The notes under the pieces were generated by a model. The model was not told the origin of the DNA and ran no database searches. It was given only the letters and a program-made list of their open reading frames with translations. DNA of 64,000 nucleotides from Trichoderma breve (Eukaryota; Ascomycota; Sordariomycetes; Hypocreales; Hypocreaceae), in the NCBI RefSeq assembly GCF_028502605.1, contig NC_079232.1, positions 6,076,001 through 6,140,000 on the forward strand. Direction: 5' to 3'. Positions 1 through 11,454 of the stretch are shown here, piece after piece; positions within the stretch are counted from its first letter, which is position 1; every line of letters starts with the position of its first letter. A program made the translations under genes and the position numbers.

Positions 1-2328
1 TTGCTGTGCTGCCGCGTTGCAGGGGTGGCATACGAGTATCGCCGCTGATGCTTTTGGTTCTGGTTCTGGTTCTGGGGTTGATGGCGCTCAGGCTCGTATA
101 TGTTGAGCGCGCGGGACGGGCCTTGGAAACCTCTACTGGGCTGCGACTGGGACTCCATCGTTGGTCTGGTAGCCACAGGAGTTCCAGACGACTCGTCAGG
201 GCCCATGAAGGGATCGTCAGGCGGACTCGCCGTGTCGAATCTACCAGAACGGGGCATTTCAGCGGGTGCTGAGGCAAGGCCAAGAAGATCGTCAACAGGA
301 ACTCGGCTGGTCGGGGCAAAGCCAGTAATATCAGCTTCATCAAGCGACTGCCGCTGGGTGGTGCTGCGGCGCATCTCCGAGGAAGTCATTCTCATGGGCA
401 CAGCAACAGGTACATCAACGTAATCATCCCAGACACAGACCTTTGCCCGGCGAGTCAACTCCAGGGGACCATGATCAGGAGTCTTGAGCGCCTCCACCAC
501 ATTCCAGGCTTGGCCCTTCATGACGGCAATCTGCTTGGCAAACATGCGCTCCTTGAAGTCTTCGTCCATTTGAAACACCTTTTTAAGGGCCATTTGCGTC
601 TCACTCCACCATGCTGTTGATGTGAGGAGCGGTAGGAAATGGTCTCGCGTCTTTTGCGAGAATGGCCGGCCGATGAGGTCGACCGGAAGGAATAGCCAGC
701 CAAAGGGGAAACTAAGATTTTCACAATCTGTTAGCTATGATGCTTCATTACGAGCCTTTTGTACAGATGGAATATCTGCACTTGGGAAACGACTCACCTT
801 CGCCAAGCATCAGGATGCTTCCATGGCCACGAGAGCGAGTTGTCAATGGCGCCAATTGACATATTTGGTTCGGTTTTTCTGCGGGGAGAAGACGCCTTCA
901 TCGGCTTCTGGCGCTTGTAGGGATACGATGCTCGGGTAGGTTGAGGTGGCATCTCTGAGGCATCTATTGGTCTAACATTGGCCTCTTCCTCATCTTCTTC
1001 CGTAACGGGTTCCATGTTAATCTGGATAGGATCTGACGCCAGCGATACCGTGCTCGTCTCCCAGTCCACTTTGACCATCCAGTTGTCGAGACCACGATCG
1101 GTATTCCTCATGATGTAGTCTAGAATAACGAGTTTCTCCAGCTCTTCTCGGAAAGATTGCTTCAACTTTTCTGTCCATACGAACTTGTTGGGTCCTGGGG
1201 ATGCGTCTTCTCGACCATCGCCATGCTGGCCCTCTTCATCATCACTGGAGGCTGCATCATCGGCAGATGCAGAAGCAGAAGGTCGACAGTTGTCGGCCCA
1301 GCGCTTTTTCTTTTGTCGATTGGCTTCGTTTGAGCGAAATCCTGCCCAGTACTGATCCGGCCAAGGATTCTCGCGTAGAAAGACGTTGGCGTCTTTGAAC
1401 CCTTTGAGGAAGACTTGGAAACTGCCGGGTTTAGCAGGAAGAGGCTTCTTCTTTTTCTGAAAACTTCGCCGGTCCCAATAGGGATAGTGGAAAGACTTGG
1501 ACGACAGCCACACCACATCAGTATATGGAACTAGATGCGTCCGTAATTGATGATCGAGCACATAGGCCGCCGCCTCGCTAACATATGAGAGATTAGGGAT
1601 AAGACTGCCATTTTGAAAGAAGTTTTGTCAGTATTTGAAGTAGTATGCCGTATTTCCGTGGTGAATTAGACTTACCAAGCTCGCCCAAAGAAGCAAGGAA
1701 ACAGATTACGATGTATCCATTTGTTCCATTTGGGGTTTCCTGCTGCGTATGGCTCCTCGTCCTTGGGCTTAAACACGCCGACGATCTTTCCATCCGGATT
1801 GCGAGCAAAGTAGCTGCCAGAGCTTCCTTGCGAGATCATACTGGGATGGACTTCCTGTCGAATTGCTTGCCGCACGCTTTCAATGACGGCATCGAACTGT
1901 GCCTTGGTCATGCTAGTGACCTGCGGCTCGGCGAGAGCCTCGGCAGATATTGGTCGTACGCCTTCCGGAGGCTGGAAGACGGAGTGGTGAATCTCCAACC
2001 GCTCTTCTTCCCCTAAGCTATGTCTACCCTTGCGCTTGAACTTGGCCGCAATTTCTTCGGCCCATCGTTCAAGTCGGGCATTGATGGCCTTGATATCCAC
2101 GCCGCCATTGCTCCCCAGGCGGCGACGAAACTTGGGTCTCGAAGGACCAAGCTTGGGGCTGGTAACGTTCGAGCGGTGGCGAGGCTGAGATAGAGGAGCA
2201 TATCGAGGCGCGGATAATGGTTGGAGAGATGCGGTCGATTCGGCAAGGAGGTCAGTGTCGGAATCGTCGCTGAGATCTGCCTGTGCTAGGCGTTCGTAGC
2301 CCGTCGTCCCGGAGCGGTATCCACGCAT
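1..2328 (-). CDS. LSB6: Type II phosphatidylinositol 4-kinase, LSB6-like (C-terminus runs off the window)
   Basis: The product phosphorylates phosphatidylinositol to PI4P on endosomal and vacuolar membranes; yeast Lsb6 also affects endosome motility. I read three exons on the minus strand: 2328-1676, 1604-798 and 711-<1, with GT..AG introns that restore frame. Visible type II PI4K hallmarks are the nucleotide loop GSSGSYFAR near residue 180 followed by VGVFKPKDEEPY, the catalytic stretch RNTDRGLDNW near residue 384, and AIDNSLSWPWKHPDAW near residue 470. The first ~100 residues and the tail after the kinase are low-complexity; the tail is rich in Ser, Pro and a QNQNQNQ run and has no stop before base 1. 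The start ATG at 2328 opens MRGYRSGTTGYERL, common at fungal Lsb6 N-termini. Identity is strong; only the 3' end is missing. Confidence 0.93.
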
Positions 2329-4344
2329 GGTAACGCAGCGGATACCTCAAGAAACCGTCTCCTTTTTCGATGAGATTAAAATGATACGTAAAATAAAGCG
2401 TGGCCCGTCGCTAGGTATGTGCCTTTCTGGAAGCGGTTCTTTCGTCTGTGGCGGTGACAGCGGGATGCTGATGCTCAGCCTTGCTCCTGACGCTGTAGAC
2501 TCGGGACTAGAGCGGTGCTGATGTTTCACAGGCTCTTGGTACAAGGGTGGCACAGGAAAAGAGGACCAGGCGAGACACGAGGCAGAAAGAGGACGGACGA
2601 TTGACGACGATGCAAGCGCTCCAAGTTGGATGGAGAAGGGAGAGGCGAGAAGCGAGAAAATGGAGAGAGAGTAACGAATCAGTCAGTAGAAGGAGTGCAG
2701 GAGAAGCGAAAGACGAGATTATTGCATCACTCAAATGAAGGAATTCCGCACAGATGGAGGGGCAATCAGGCGTGTTGGGGAGAGTAGAGGCCGAGAAGCG
2801 GTGCAACAGCGGCGTGTTTGCCGTCTGATGCGATGCTGGGGGGGATGTTGAGGGCACGGAGGAGGCCTGCGGTGATGATGGTCCAGTGTCCAGTTCAGTG
2901 CACAGCGTTGACGCACCTGCAATAACAAGCACATGTCATTGCGGCTGAGCCGGTCCTTTCCCTTGTCGTGGATGGCGCGTCGTGTGGAAGCTGCCAGTCT
3001 GGCACCTTTCCTAGCCGGCACTAGGGCTGTTTCTGATTATGTCAGCCAGTTCGGGTGCGTCATGGAAGCCTCAATGTAAGGGGGCGAACTTTCTTTGTTA
3101 GTTGGAAGCCCCTTTACTCTTTCACTGGTATCATATCCTACAGGTTGAGGAGATACCACCAATCTGTGGCTCAAGGCTCTTGCATTTGTTGGCGTCAGCA
3201 TCAGCACTTTGAGACTGCATCGTCGATTGGGTGCCATCCAGCAAGTTGTCTGCATGGTGCGCATGTCCTGATGCGTGTGTGTGCGTACTTGGAGCGTCAC
3301 TGTTCTGTCGGGCAGCCGTGATATCGTGAGGTGTCCACCATCTAGGCATTCTAGCTTTGACGGGGGCTTCCTCCTATGTTCCGGCTCAAGACCTGCCTTA
3401 GCCCGCAGTAGCGTTGACAAGACGACCGTCGGCACGGAGCACTAGCAACGACAATAGCACGGAGCGGCATCAAGCTGAAACCTCAAGGACGCGGACGTGA
3501 AACCGCAGCTCAGCCGCGTCTGCGGTGCGCTGTCATGTGTACGCATATGACTGGTACGATACCCGGGGAAAAGCTGCAGCAGTCACATCGAATGTCTCGG
3601 CTGGAGTGCCTGGTTGCGGCCTGACCTGTCCGATGCTTGATCCTGTCATCCTACCAGCTCTCAGTTCCTCCCGCATCCAATAGGCCACCAAGGAGCACTG
3701 TTGAGTTGGCTTGGCTATGCGGGTGATGTTGGGCAGTGCTCACTCGCCCTTGCATTGAGCTGTGGGGGATGTGGATAGCCACCATAAAGTCAGCTCCCGG
3801 ATTCGTGAAGCTCACGCTCTACTGGACAGAAAGGTACGGCTTTGCCGCTGACCGGTAAGAGGGTCCGGATGCTGCAAAGATATATGACTTTTTTGTGTTC
3901 TCTCTAAAGCCGCCTGTACATGATGAAAGGGGGGAAATGTAGCTGTGACCGTGAATGACAGAAAAGGTATACAAGAAGGGGGGGGGGGAAGGGTCGTAAA
4001 AGATGAAGTGAGTGTCTCCATCGAGGCATTCCCATGGTGGTGTGACAATCTAGCTCATTCCTCTGCGTTCTAACCAACGATCCATGGCAAAATACAAAAC
4101 ACATTTGATACTCATCTCTGTTGGTAACATGTGTGTGTAGCCGTTATTACATTGGACCCGCTCCGTCGGCCAGACGGTAGCAGGCCCCTTTCCCTCCCTC
4201 CTTACCTTTATTTTCCGAAAGATGGGCGACTGTAAGCATCTGTTGCCTGTGAAAGCTGTTGCCCGTAATAGATTTTTTCCCCCGCCGTATGTTGTGAAAT
4301 CCTATCCCTATATCAATCTTTGTGATTTTACCATAAGTCGTTGT
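2329..4344. other. Gene-free spacer upstream of LSB6
   Basis: About 2 kb between the LSB6 start and the 3' end of the Pth11-like gene. On the LSB6 strand 2500-2930 is pyrimidine-rich, as expected of a long 5' leader. Small open frames occur on both strands (for example 2731-3021 minus, basic and His/Pro-rich) but none resembles a known family or has convincing splice structure. A G11 run lies at about 3978-3988. Nothing else is supported. Confidence 0.5.
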
Positions 4345-5914
4345 TCATTGGACAGTAGCTGGATGTGCCACCATCTCTAAAACCCCCTCGGCTCGCTGGA
4401 TAGACTCGCTTGTCTTTGAAACTCCGTCTATGCTTCGATGGTTGCATAGTTCCAACTGCTCTATATCCAATGGATTTGGGCTGGACATTTTCTCTCCGAT
4501 CCAAGATTCCTCTGTCATGGGGGGTAGCCCAAGGCTGGAGCCAATGGCACGCGGAAATATGTGTGCTAGGATTAGCCGTATAGAAGGAATGCATGTGCAA
4601 ATAATGCTTATGTTGACTTCGATGGTCGACCACCAGGCGATGCTCCAATGGTCCCAGGTTGGGTTCGCCGTGTTGGCGAAGTGGACTAGCGACTGGAATC
4701 GGAGGATGGAAACGATGGTTGCTCTGAGAATGCAAAGTTAGCATATGGCTTACTTAGGCCAAGATGAGATACGGGGAGACTGGTCGTACATCACTCCCGT
4801 CATAAACATAATAGCAGCACTTAGCTTCCTTCTCCACTGAGTGTCGAGCTTGTATAGCTGGAACAGAGGAATGACTATAAGCCAAAGATCCGTTGCAACA
4901 TTGACGGCTGCGTTTGCCCACCCAAACGAATTCATGTCGATGCAGTGCCCGTGTGATGAATTGCTAAATTGCCCCCAGGCTAAGCCCAATGGCACACACT
5001 GTGCGAGGCTTCCAATGACGAAGCTGAGACCAGCAGCGATGTTGAATATGATGGTACCCCAAACCACTCTGCGGAAGGTAGTCCCCGGAAACAGGTCAAG
5101 ATAAAAGAGGGATAAACTGATCTTCACAATGGTCATAATGACCACGTAGAGAACTTCCATGGCTAGGAACCACCGAGCAAAGGAGGCAGCGTCATCTGGA
5201 GTTAATGTCCAGATATCTTTCCCCAAACCATGGCTACTCAGTCCCGAAATGTTGAACGCGATGCAAGGAATGCCGATAAATCCTGCTGCCAGCAAGGTCC
5301 AATCATCGGGCCCAAAACCCTGCCTGATGCTGAAGAGATATTTGGATATGAAGCGGATACCCGCTATCATAAGAGTTACAGAGCTAAGAGTAAGATTCAT
5401 CGTCTTGAACCGACCAGATCGGTCCCGCGCTGGGGCACTGCACACCGTTTGTGTAAGATTCATGGTAGCTTTTACCCAGTGTTAGCCTTCGTTGAACCAC
5501 AAAGAAGTGCAGAAAAGAGGCCCTGATACTTATGGGCAAGAAAATACACGTACTTAGGCTCTCAGAAAAGTTGCATGATGACTGAAAGCAGGAGAAAGTT
5601 TGAGACTGTTGAGCCAAGCTCTTGCATATACATGATAAATCAAGCTCCGAACAGGTGGCAGTGAAGCAATCCAGCTTTCAAGTGGCGGGAGCCAAGTTAG
5701 CCTTTGCAGCATCAAAGGCGATTTGATTCGGATGGCAAGCATCAGTATTACTTACAGCGCACAGAGGCAGATGAATCGAATCGGGCTGTGGATTGACACG
5801 AGAGCTCAGCATATTGGCGTCATGCCGCTGGCCTGAGCTGATAGGTAGAATGGTGGCCGCGGATACAGCAATAGTGGTCGCTATAATAGCGAGCGATGAT
5901 CTTCGAATAATCAT
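4345..5914 (-). CDS. CFEM-domain Pth11-type seven-transmembrane receptor
   Basis: This is a candidate surface-sensing G-protein-coupled receptor of the fungal Pth11 class. Four exons on the minus strand join in frame: 5914-5756, 5674-5554, 5468-4790 and 4723-4345 (445 aa). Introns have GTAAGT, GTACGT and GTACGA donors and GCTAAC-type branch sites. Residues 1-28 form a signal peptide. A CFEM module follows with eight cysteines (C52, C56, C61, C68, C70, C82, C87, C103), including the LPLCALDC and LSCIC motifs and the [15 protein letters not shown] linker typical of this class. Seven hydrophobic segments follow, then an F-P-R-turn and a short cytosolic tail. The C56-C61 gap is short for this family. 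Splicing inferred from sequence is self-consistent; ligand and G-protein partner are unknown. Confidence 0.9.
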
Positions 5915-8484
5915 GGTCTTGTGGCTGCTGAAATCTATGACGCGAATGAATGAAATGCCATCGAGATCTCAGGGAACACAAAATGAAGAGGGATGCCGCC
6001 ATCTTCATAATAAGAACCCCGGCTTGATGCCGCTCCCTTCAGTTTCTTGGGATAGCAGCCATCTCAATCGCCATCCGATGGGTGCTAACTTTTCCCTTGC
6101 TTCCCGGTTGCCGCTTTGAGTGGAGCATTGGCGCTCTACTGGGCTGCAGGGCAAGACTTATGAGCAAGGGGTAAAAAAAAGCCAGAGACTTTGTACCATT
6201 TCTTTGACTTTCCAGTTGCTTTTCGGACCTTGAATATTGTGATACAATGTATTCAAAGTGAAAACATAGCTTAGAAGATGGTGGGGATGGTGGGCTACCC
6301 ATCTGGGAGGTCGGCGAATATGGAGGACTTTGGAGGGAAAAGCTGTGCTGCTCTTCGCCCCCTCCCGATCATGACTGCTCCACAGAAGTTGGTACTCAGC
6401 TATAAGCCGGTCAAAGGTAAAGCTGCATACTCATTGATGGGATCGATATGAGTTTGAGGCTGAACTCTCCTAAAAGAGCCAAATGAGAAGAAGAATCCCT
6501 TTTGCAGCGCCCAGCTGATAACATCTGGAAGGGTCGCTGCTTCAATTGCTGTTTGGTCGCAAATGACGTTTAACGTGGAATAATTTCATCAGGAAAAAAA
6601 AGAGTTGTCAAGGTTCAAGGCAGAGCAGCAGCAATGGCCAATTTGTCCTGAATCACCGAGATCTGATTTTCCTTTGGACTGTTCCATGCCCCACGACGAC
6701 GGGCGAGAAAGTAGGTAATCGGCCGTTCTCCGTATTTCGAAGTAAAGAAAGAATCCATAATGGTCACTGCTATCTGAGACACGGGATTTGCTTCCCTTTC
6801 TGCTGGTCAGTGTCTCTCCATGCAGATGGACCCATGTTGGGAAGACACCAGAGGGTGCCCTTTTCTTTATTTTATTTTCTTTTTGCTACGTGGATGTTGC
6901 TAATGAATTGATGTGATTTTCTAGACGGAGGGGCGCTAAGTTTCGTTTCGTTTCGTTTTTTGGTCAGGGCTTCTCCCTCTTTCTTGGTGCGCGATATGAA
7001 TGGCTGTATGTTGAGACAAGGAGTATGAACTAGGGCGGGAGGCGCATTCAGTCAAGGCTGGCAACCAATTCGAACCGTGTCTTGCCCAAGTCGCTGCTCT
7101 GTAAACATAATTTCGCGTCTAGATCAAGGTAGTATTTGCCTTTCATTCAACAGAATTACAATTATTCTGCGGTACCAGTTTCCAGCGTAGATTTCTTCGA
7201 CGGATTCTATCCAGTAGAATCACGGTGGTCAGTGTCTGTCCTACCCGAGAGACAGGAAAGGGTGGGGTTTCGGCGCCGTAGGCCCACACAAAATCGGCCG
7301 GCTTGAGCTGGTCTGGGGTCTTGCGTGCTTGTACAAAGTGCTCGCAATTCATTGTCATTGGCATTCAAGTGGCAAACGATGCAGAAGGCCATGAAGCTGC
7401 CCAGAAACTCAATACTTGGCTTGCTTCTTTTGAAACGCAAAAAAAAAAAAAAAAAAAAGATCCGAAAGAGGGGAGGAGATCAGACGAGATGAAAAAGCAC
7501 CCCGTCGTCGTATTCCTGTTTAGTAGGCTGAACCAAGGGAGACAGAAAAAGGAACAAAGGCAAAATTACACTCACCTCCCAGTTTGCTACAAATTATGAC
7601 AGTGCTCTCCATAGATAATCTCTGCATAATTACGCACAGCACAAATCTCGCTGGAAGAATCTTGCGCCATATCATAGCGCAATCTCATGGCGTTGTTTGG
7701 GAAGCCTCAGCTGTCTCTCGAGATCCTATTAGGTGTATCCACTACGTCCCCGTTGCCGTCGTAATATGCAAGAAGTGAGATATTGAACAATGCCGGGCAC
7801 ACCTTTCTTGGCCTCTTTTGGGGGCCTCTGCTGTTGGTGCAATCCCGTAGACATGGTAACCGGTCGGCCGGCTTCTCGCACCCCCTCGGTAGCACTTGAG
7901 ACCGTGGGTCAGCAAAGCGATCAGATTTGACACATATTACGTGTTGGGGCGTTATTACGCAGCAGGTCTTATCGAAACCGGACGCTGCAGTGGCTTGTCA
8001 GTCAATCAGAACCTTGAATTATGCGACATCATTCTGAATCACAGACAGCCCCCATCGCAGAGAAAAGTTTGAGGTACGGTAAAAATTTGCAACTATCCTG
8101 CAGGATGCTGCGCAGTTTTTGAAGTGAGACAACTGGAACAAGTCAGAAAGTTTAAGCTGTGCATGCTCTGGGAATTCATCATGAGCCACAAGAGAGGCAA
8201 GCGAATACAGTCGAAGTGATATATTAAAGAAGCATTGTTGCTCCGCAATTTCCTTGATTCCTGGAAACCCAGCTGACTTAGGTAAAATGAATGCACGAAA
8301 GATTCGCAGTATCACCGACGGGGTGCCAAATTTGTCGGAGAAGGGATACACCCGCGTGAACCATGTTAATAACGGTAGCTCATAACAAAGATCAGAATGA
8401 AAGTGTGCTTGTTTGCTAATGTGGTGCCGAGAATAGTCGCTGGCAAAGGGCGCTGAATATCTTTCCCCTTGTGGCGATACACAA
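5915..8484. other. Gene-free spacer (promoter of the Pth11-like gene; 3' flank of the ArAE-type gene)
   Basis: About 2.6 kb with no supported gene. It holds an A20 tract (7439-7458), a TTTCG pentamer repeat near 6942-6960 and scattered short frames without family resemblance. The 159-codon frame at 8019-8498 (minus) overlaps the end of the upstream membrane-protein gene and looks like its 3' untranslated region. Confidence 0.5.
7439..7458. repeat. Poly-A homopolymer (20 A)
   Basis: Uninterrupted run of 20 adenines in intergenic DNA, a site where length may be uncertain. Confidence 0.9.
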
Positions 8485-11454
8485 TTAAACATCGTCATCC
8501 CATAGATAAATAACGTGACGCTCTCCCAGTGCTTCCTTCAAACACAAGACTAAATCATCGATTGCAGTGAGAAACTTCAAGTAAGATGACACGGCAACAC
8601 AGTACCGTCGGTAATTCTCATCTCGCACAAGCGTTGTGCTTAGTTCAATCTTATGGTGCTGCGCATAGGATAGGGACTCAAAGCAGGTACGGACAAGAGG
8701 CACAGGAAGTCTTTCCGGGAGAGGGGATCCGGTCCGCAGGGCTTGTTCGACGATTGCCAGCACGGCCATGATGTTTCCGATGGCGCCATCATCCAGTATT
8801 CCAAGAGCAGTAACTAGTCTCTCTTGAAATTCCTTGGGAAGAGTAGTCGACAGATACAAGAGTCTCCCGAGCGCTTGGTTCATGTTTCGACACTGCTCTT
8901 GAGTTTGACGTAGAACCGCTTGATCGAACGGGCCCGCACTAAAGTCCACCTTTAGAAGGGCTAATGAGCCATTCAATGATGAGAGAATCTCTGCAACCTC
9001 TAGTGTAAGCTCCTCTATGGCTGTAGCACCAATGGGGCCCTCCTGGTTCGCCCGACTCCAATGTGATAACAACAGGGCGTAATAGTCTGACAAGGTACGA
9101 ACGGTATTCGCCAGAGTCTTACACACATGTCCGGTGGCAGACGGGGGTTTGGGGAAGAGCTGAACAATGGTCGCGGCGAGAAAGCCCAGCAAGACAGTGA
9201 CCAATCGCTTCCAAAAGGCCTGGTATCCTCTGCCAGGGTTTCCGTACTGGGGTAGATGGACATTATCATAGCTGAAACCAATGATGAGGATGAACGTGAC
9301 GCCGCACATAGCCGTTGCCTGAGTGTATGCCAGCGGTAAAAATATCCTCAGCCACATAGAGATTACGGTGAAAACTGCCACACTGGCGGCCAGCCCGTAT
9401 GGGTTACCTGGACCACTGCCAGATCCTATGTACCACGCAACAAGGCCAAAGACTCCTCCAATCACTGTGCCGAGGGCTCTCGAGATGAGGGAAAAGGTAA
9501 AATCAGCCATGTAAAGGAGCACGCATGTCTGTGCGGTGATGACAGCCCACAGTCCTTTTTCGCGATAGAAGAAGCCAGCTGAATGAGGAATAGATGCGGG
9601 AATGGCAGTGGCAAGTGTTACGACAACCATTCGCATTGCATACATGCCGGCTGGGTTGGTGAGCCAACGGTAGGTTCCGGCAACAGCTCTGGCCACTGGT
9701 CCTGCGCGGGTGGGAGCCTCGTAGCCTCGGATGAGACGGAGTCGCTGGCGCACCTCCTTGGACTGTTCATCGGCCACGTCTGGATCATCCGCACCGCCGT
9801 CATCAGAGACGCCGGCGATTGGAATTGTTTTCCTCCCACTAAAAATCCAGTGAAAGGCATAACGTATGCGGGACGGGAGCCAGATGCGATGCCGGGTTTG
9901 TGAAGTCGTCAGTTGAAGAACGTGTTTCAGCATTGTCTCCATCGCCACAGCCACGCCTAGTATACGTTCTTCCAATACCATGGCAACCATCATCGCCTGC
10001 AGAGACTGTGGCTGGAGAGTGTCTGATATCTTCAGCTGACCGTCTTGGTCAAAAAGATCGGAGTGACAGTCTATAATTGCTTCGGTGGTATTGGTGACGC
10101 AGAACTCGCGAGCAGACTGTAACGCTGCCAGGGATGTCTCCATTCGTTGAACCAGCGCATCAAACACTTGCTGAGGTGGTTGGCGGATCCACCGACGAGT
10201 ATTGACGGTATGAACACAATCAACCACGACTGAGATGGACTCTGAACAGGCTTGGCGTACTTGTGCGGTTGTTTCGCGCATAGCTTCTATCATTCGAATG
10301 CGAAGATCGCTCTGCTCGGGCGTTCGAAGTGCCTTCATGAGCTCTGCGTATTGCAAAACATGGCGTTGACCAATCTCGTGACTACCCTTTTCTCCCGTCT
10401 GTCCGTCACTAGAGTGTTTATCATACTGCAAGCCTGCTTTGCTTTCCTTCTGCAGAGCTATAATGGTGGTGATGTGGAAATCGATCAGAGATGTGCTGGC
10501 TATCATAGTCTGGCGGATACATTCCTTTAGGCCCTTGACGTCGTCGGCATTCCACCGGCCACGGGAAATATCCAGGGGAAGGAAGGCAATTTCTGGCTCC
10601 ATGGCTTTATAAAGTGCAATCATGCCATCTTTGCTTTGCCTCAGCTGCTCTACTTCCAGTTTTTGAGTATTGAACCGTTGCTGTGTCAAGTCAAGAGGAA
10701 TGTCGAACATGCGAATGAGTTGTTCCATTTTTCGAAGAACCACGTAGGAAGTAGACTGTGGGAAGAATATCAAGCAACACGCTGCGCCAATGCCTACTCC
10801 AATGGCGCCTGGCTTCACCAATACCTGCCCCAGGAGCGGAGTGAAGGTCGGTAGAAGTGGCCCGGTCAGCAGAAACACATCGACGACGATGTTGCCAAAG
10901 AGATGAAGAAGGGTAAGCTTGACGTTGTTTGCTCGTAAGCGTGACAGAAAGTAGATGAAGGCACAAGACATGACGTAGTATACAACCGTCACGCGTGCAT
11001 CCAGCATATGACCTTCATATACCAGTATCTTACTGATGACGGTTGCATTTTGACCAGTGCTTTGTGCTTGAGCGACCGCGGCCTGCTGTAGGGCTTGGAG
11101 TTGTGATTGGGTGTCTGAAGCGGGACGGGCAGCCAATGCAGCCTTCATTGTCAAGATTCCCCAAGCCCAACCTAGACACAGACCGACAAGGAGCGATAGA
11201 GATCCGAGGAGATAGATGAGGAGAATGCCAGCCGGCGGCGTGACAAAGAGAACTAGAGCAGCAAAAAAAGTAGAAATGCCGATGCTTTGAAGAGAAGGTT
11301 CAATGAATATCAAAAGAGCAGCAACCCAAGCCGCTATGGAACAGCGGAAAAGAGTTTTGAGATCGTTCCCATTGAAGTGGTTGAGCAATGAGGGCAGAGC
11401 GCGCTTCTTGGTACCATTGTCGGCGCCATTGTCGACAAACTCCTCCGCTGACAT
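8485..11454 (-). CDS. Large membrane protein of the ArAE_2 / FUSC-like family (BRE4-type putative transporter)
   Basis: A 989-residue single-exon protein with two hydrophobic blocks of about six helices each: residues ~30-230 and ~620-780. The N-terminal block (from LKTLFRCSIAAWVAALLIF) matches the fungal putative ER transporter N-terminal domain; the second block (MYAMRMVVVTLATAIPASIP, AVITAQTCVLLY) is the FUSC/aromatic acid exporter-like domain; the C-terminal ~200 residues correspond to the DUF2421 region. Relatives include yeast Bre4 and bacterial fusaric-acid and aromatic-acid efflux proteins, so export of organic anions or drug tolerance is the likely role, but substrate and membrane are unknown. 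The ATG at 11454 precedes MSAEEFVDNGADNG, and the first helix starts about 30 residues in, which is normal for the family. Confidence 0.85.
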   Translation of the reverse strand: MSAEEFVDNGADNGTKKRALPSLLNHFNGNDLKTLFRCSIAAWVAALLIFIEPSLQSIGISTFFAALVLFVTPPAGILLIYLLGSLSLLVGLCLGWAWGILTMKAALAARPASDTQSQLQALQQAAVAQAQSTGQNATVISKILVYEGHMLDARVTVVYYVMSCAFIYFLSRLRANNVKLTLLHLFGNIVVDVFLLTGPLLPTFTPLLGQVLVKPGAIGVGIGAACCLIFFPQSTSYVVLRKMEQLIRMFDIPLDLTQQRFNTQKLEVEQLRQSKDGMIALYKAMEPEIAFLPLDISRGRWNADDVKGLKECIRQTMIASTSLIDFHITTIIALQKESKAGLQYDKHSSDGQTGEKGSHEIGQRHVLQYAELMKALRTPEQSDLRIRMIEAMRETTAQVRQACSESISVVVDCVHTVNTRRWIRQPPQQVFDALVQRMETSLAALQSAREFCVTNTTEAIIDCHSDLFDQDGQLKISDTLQPQSLQAMMVAMVLEERILGVAVAMETMLKHVLQLTTSQTRHRIWLPSRIRYAFHWIFSGRKTIPIAGVSDDGGADDPDVADEQSKEVRQRLRLIRGYEAPTRAGPVARAVAGTYRWLTNPAGMYAMRMVVVTLATAIPASIPHSAGFFYREKGLWAVITAQTCVLLYMADFTFSLISRALGTVIGGVFGLVAWYIGSGSGPGNPYGLAASVAVFTVISMWLRIFLPLAYTQATAMCGVTFILIIGFSYDNVHLPQYGNPGRGYQAFWKRLVTVLLGFLAATIVQLFPKPPSATGHVCKTLANTVRTLSDYYALLLSHWSRANQEGPIGATAIEELTLEVAEILSSLNGSLALLKVDFSAGPFDQAVLRQTQEQCRNMNQALGRLLYLSTTLPKEFQERLVTALGILDDGAIGNIMAVLAIVEQALRTGSPLPERLPVPLVRTCFESLSYAQHHKIELSTTLVRDENYRRYCVAVSSYLKFLTAIDDLVLCLKEALGERHVIYLWDDDV

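Noticed and set aside
2507..3021. Overlapping small frames upstream of LSB6 that might be a separate gene
   Set aside because: Compositionally biased (Ser/Leu/Pro or His/Arg), no recognisable domain, and located where a CT-rich leader is expected.
8019..8498. 159-codon frame on the minus strand
   Set aside because: It starts inside the last codons of the ArAE-type gene, has no family resemblance and fits a 3' untranslated region.
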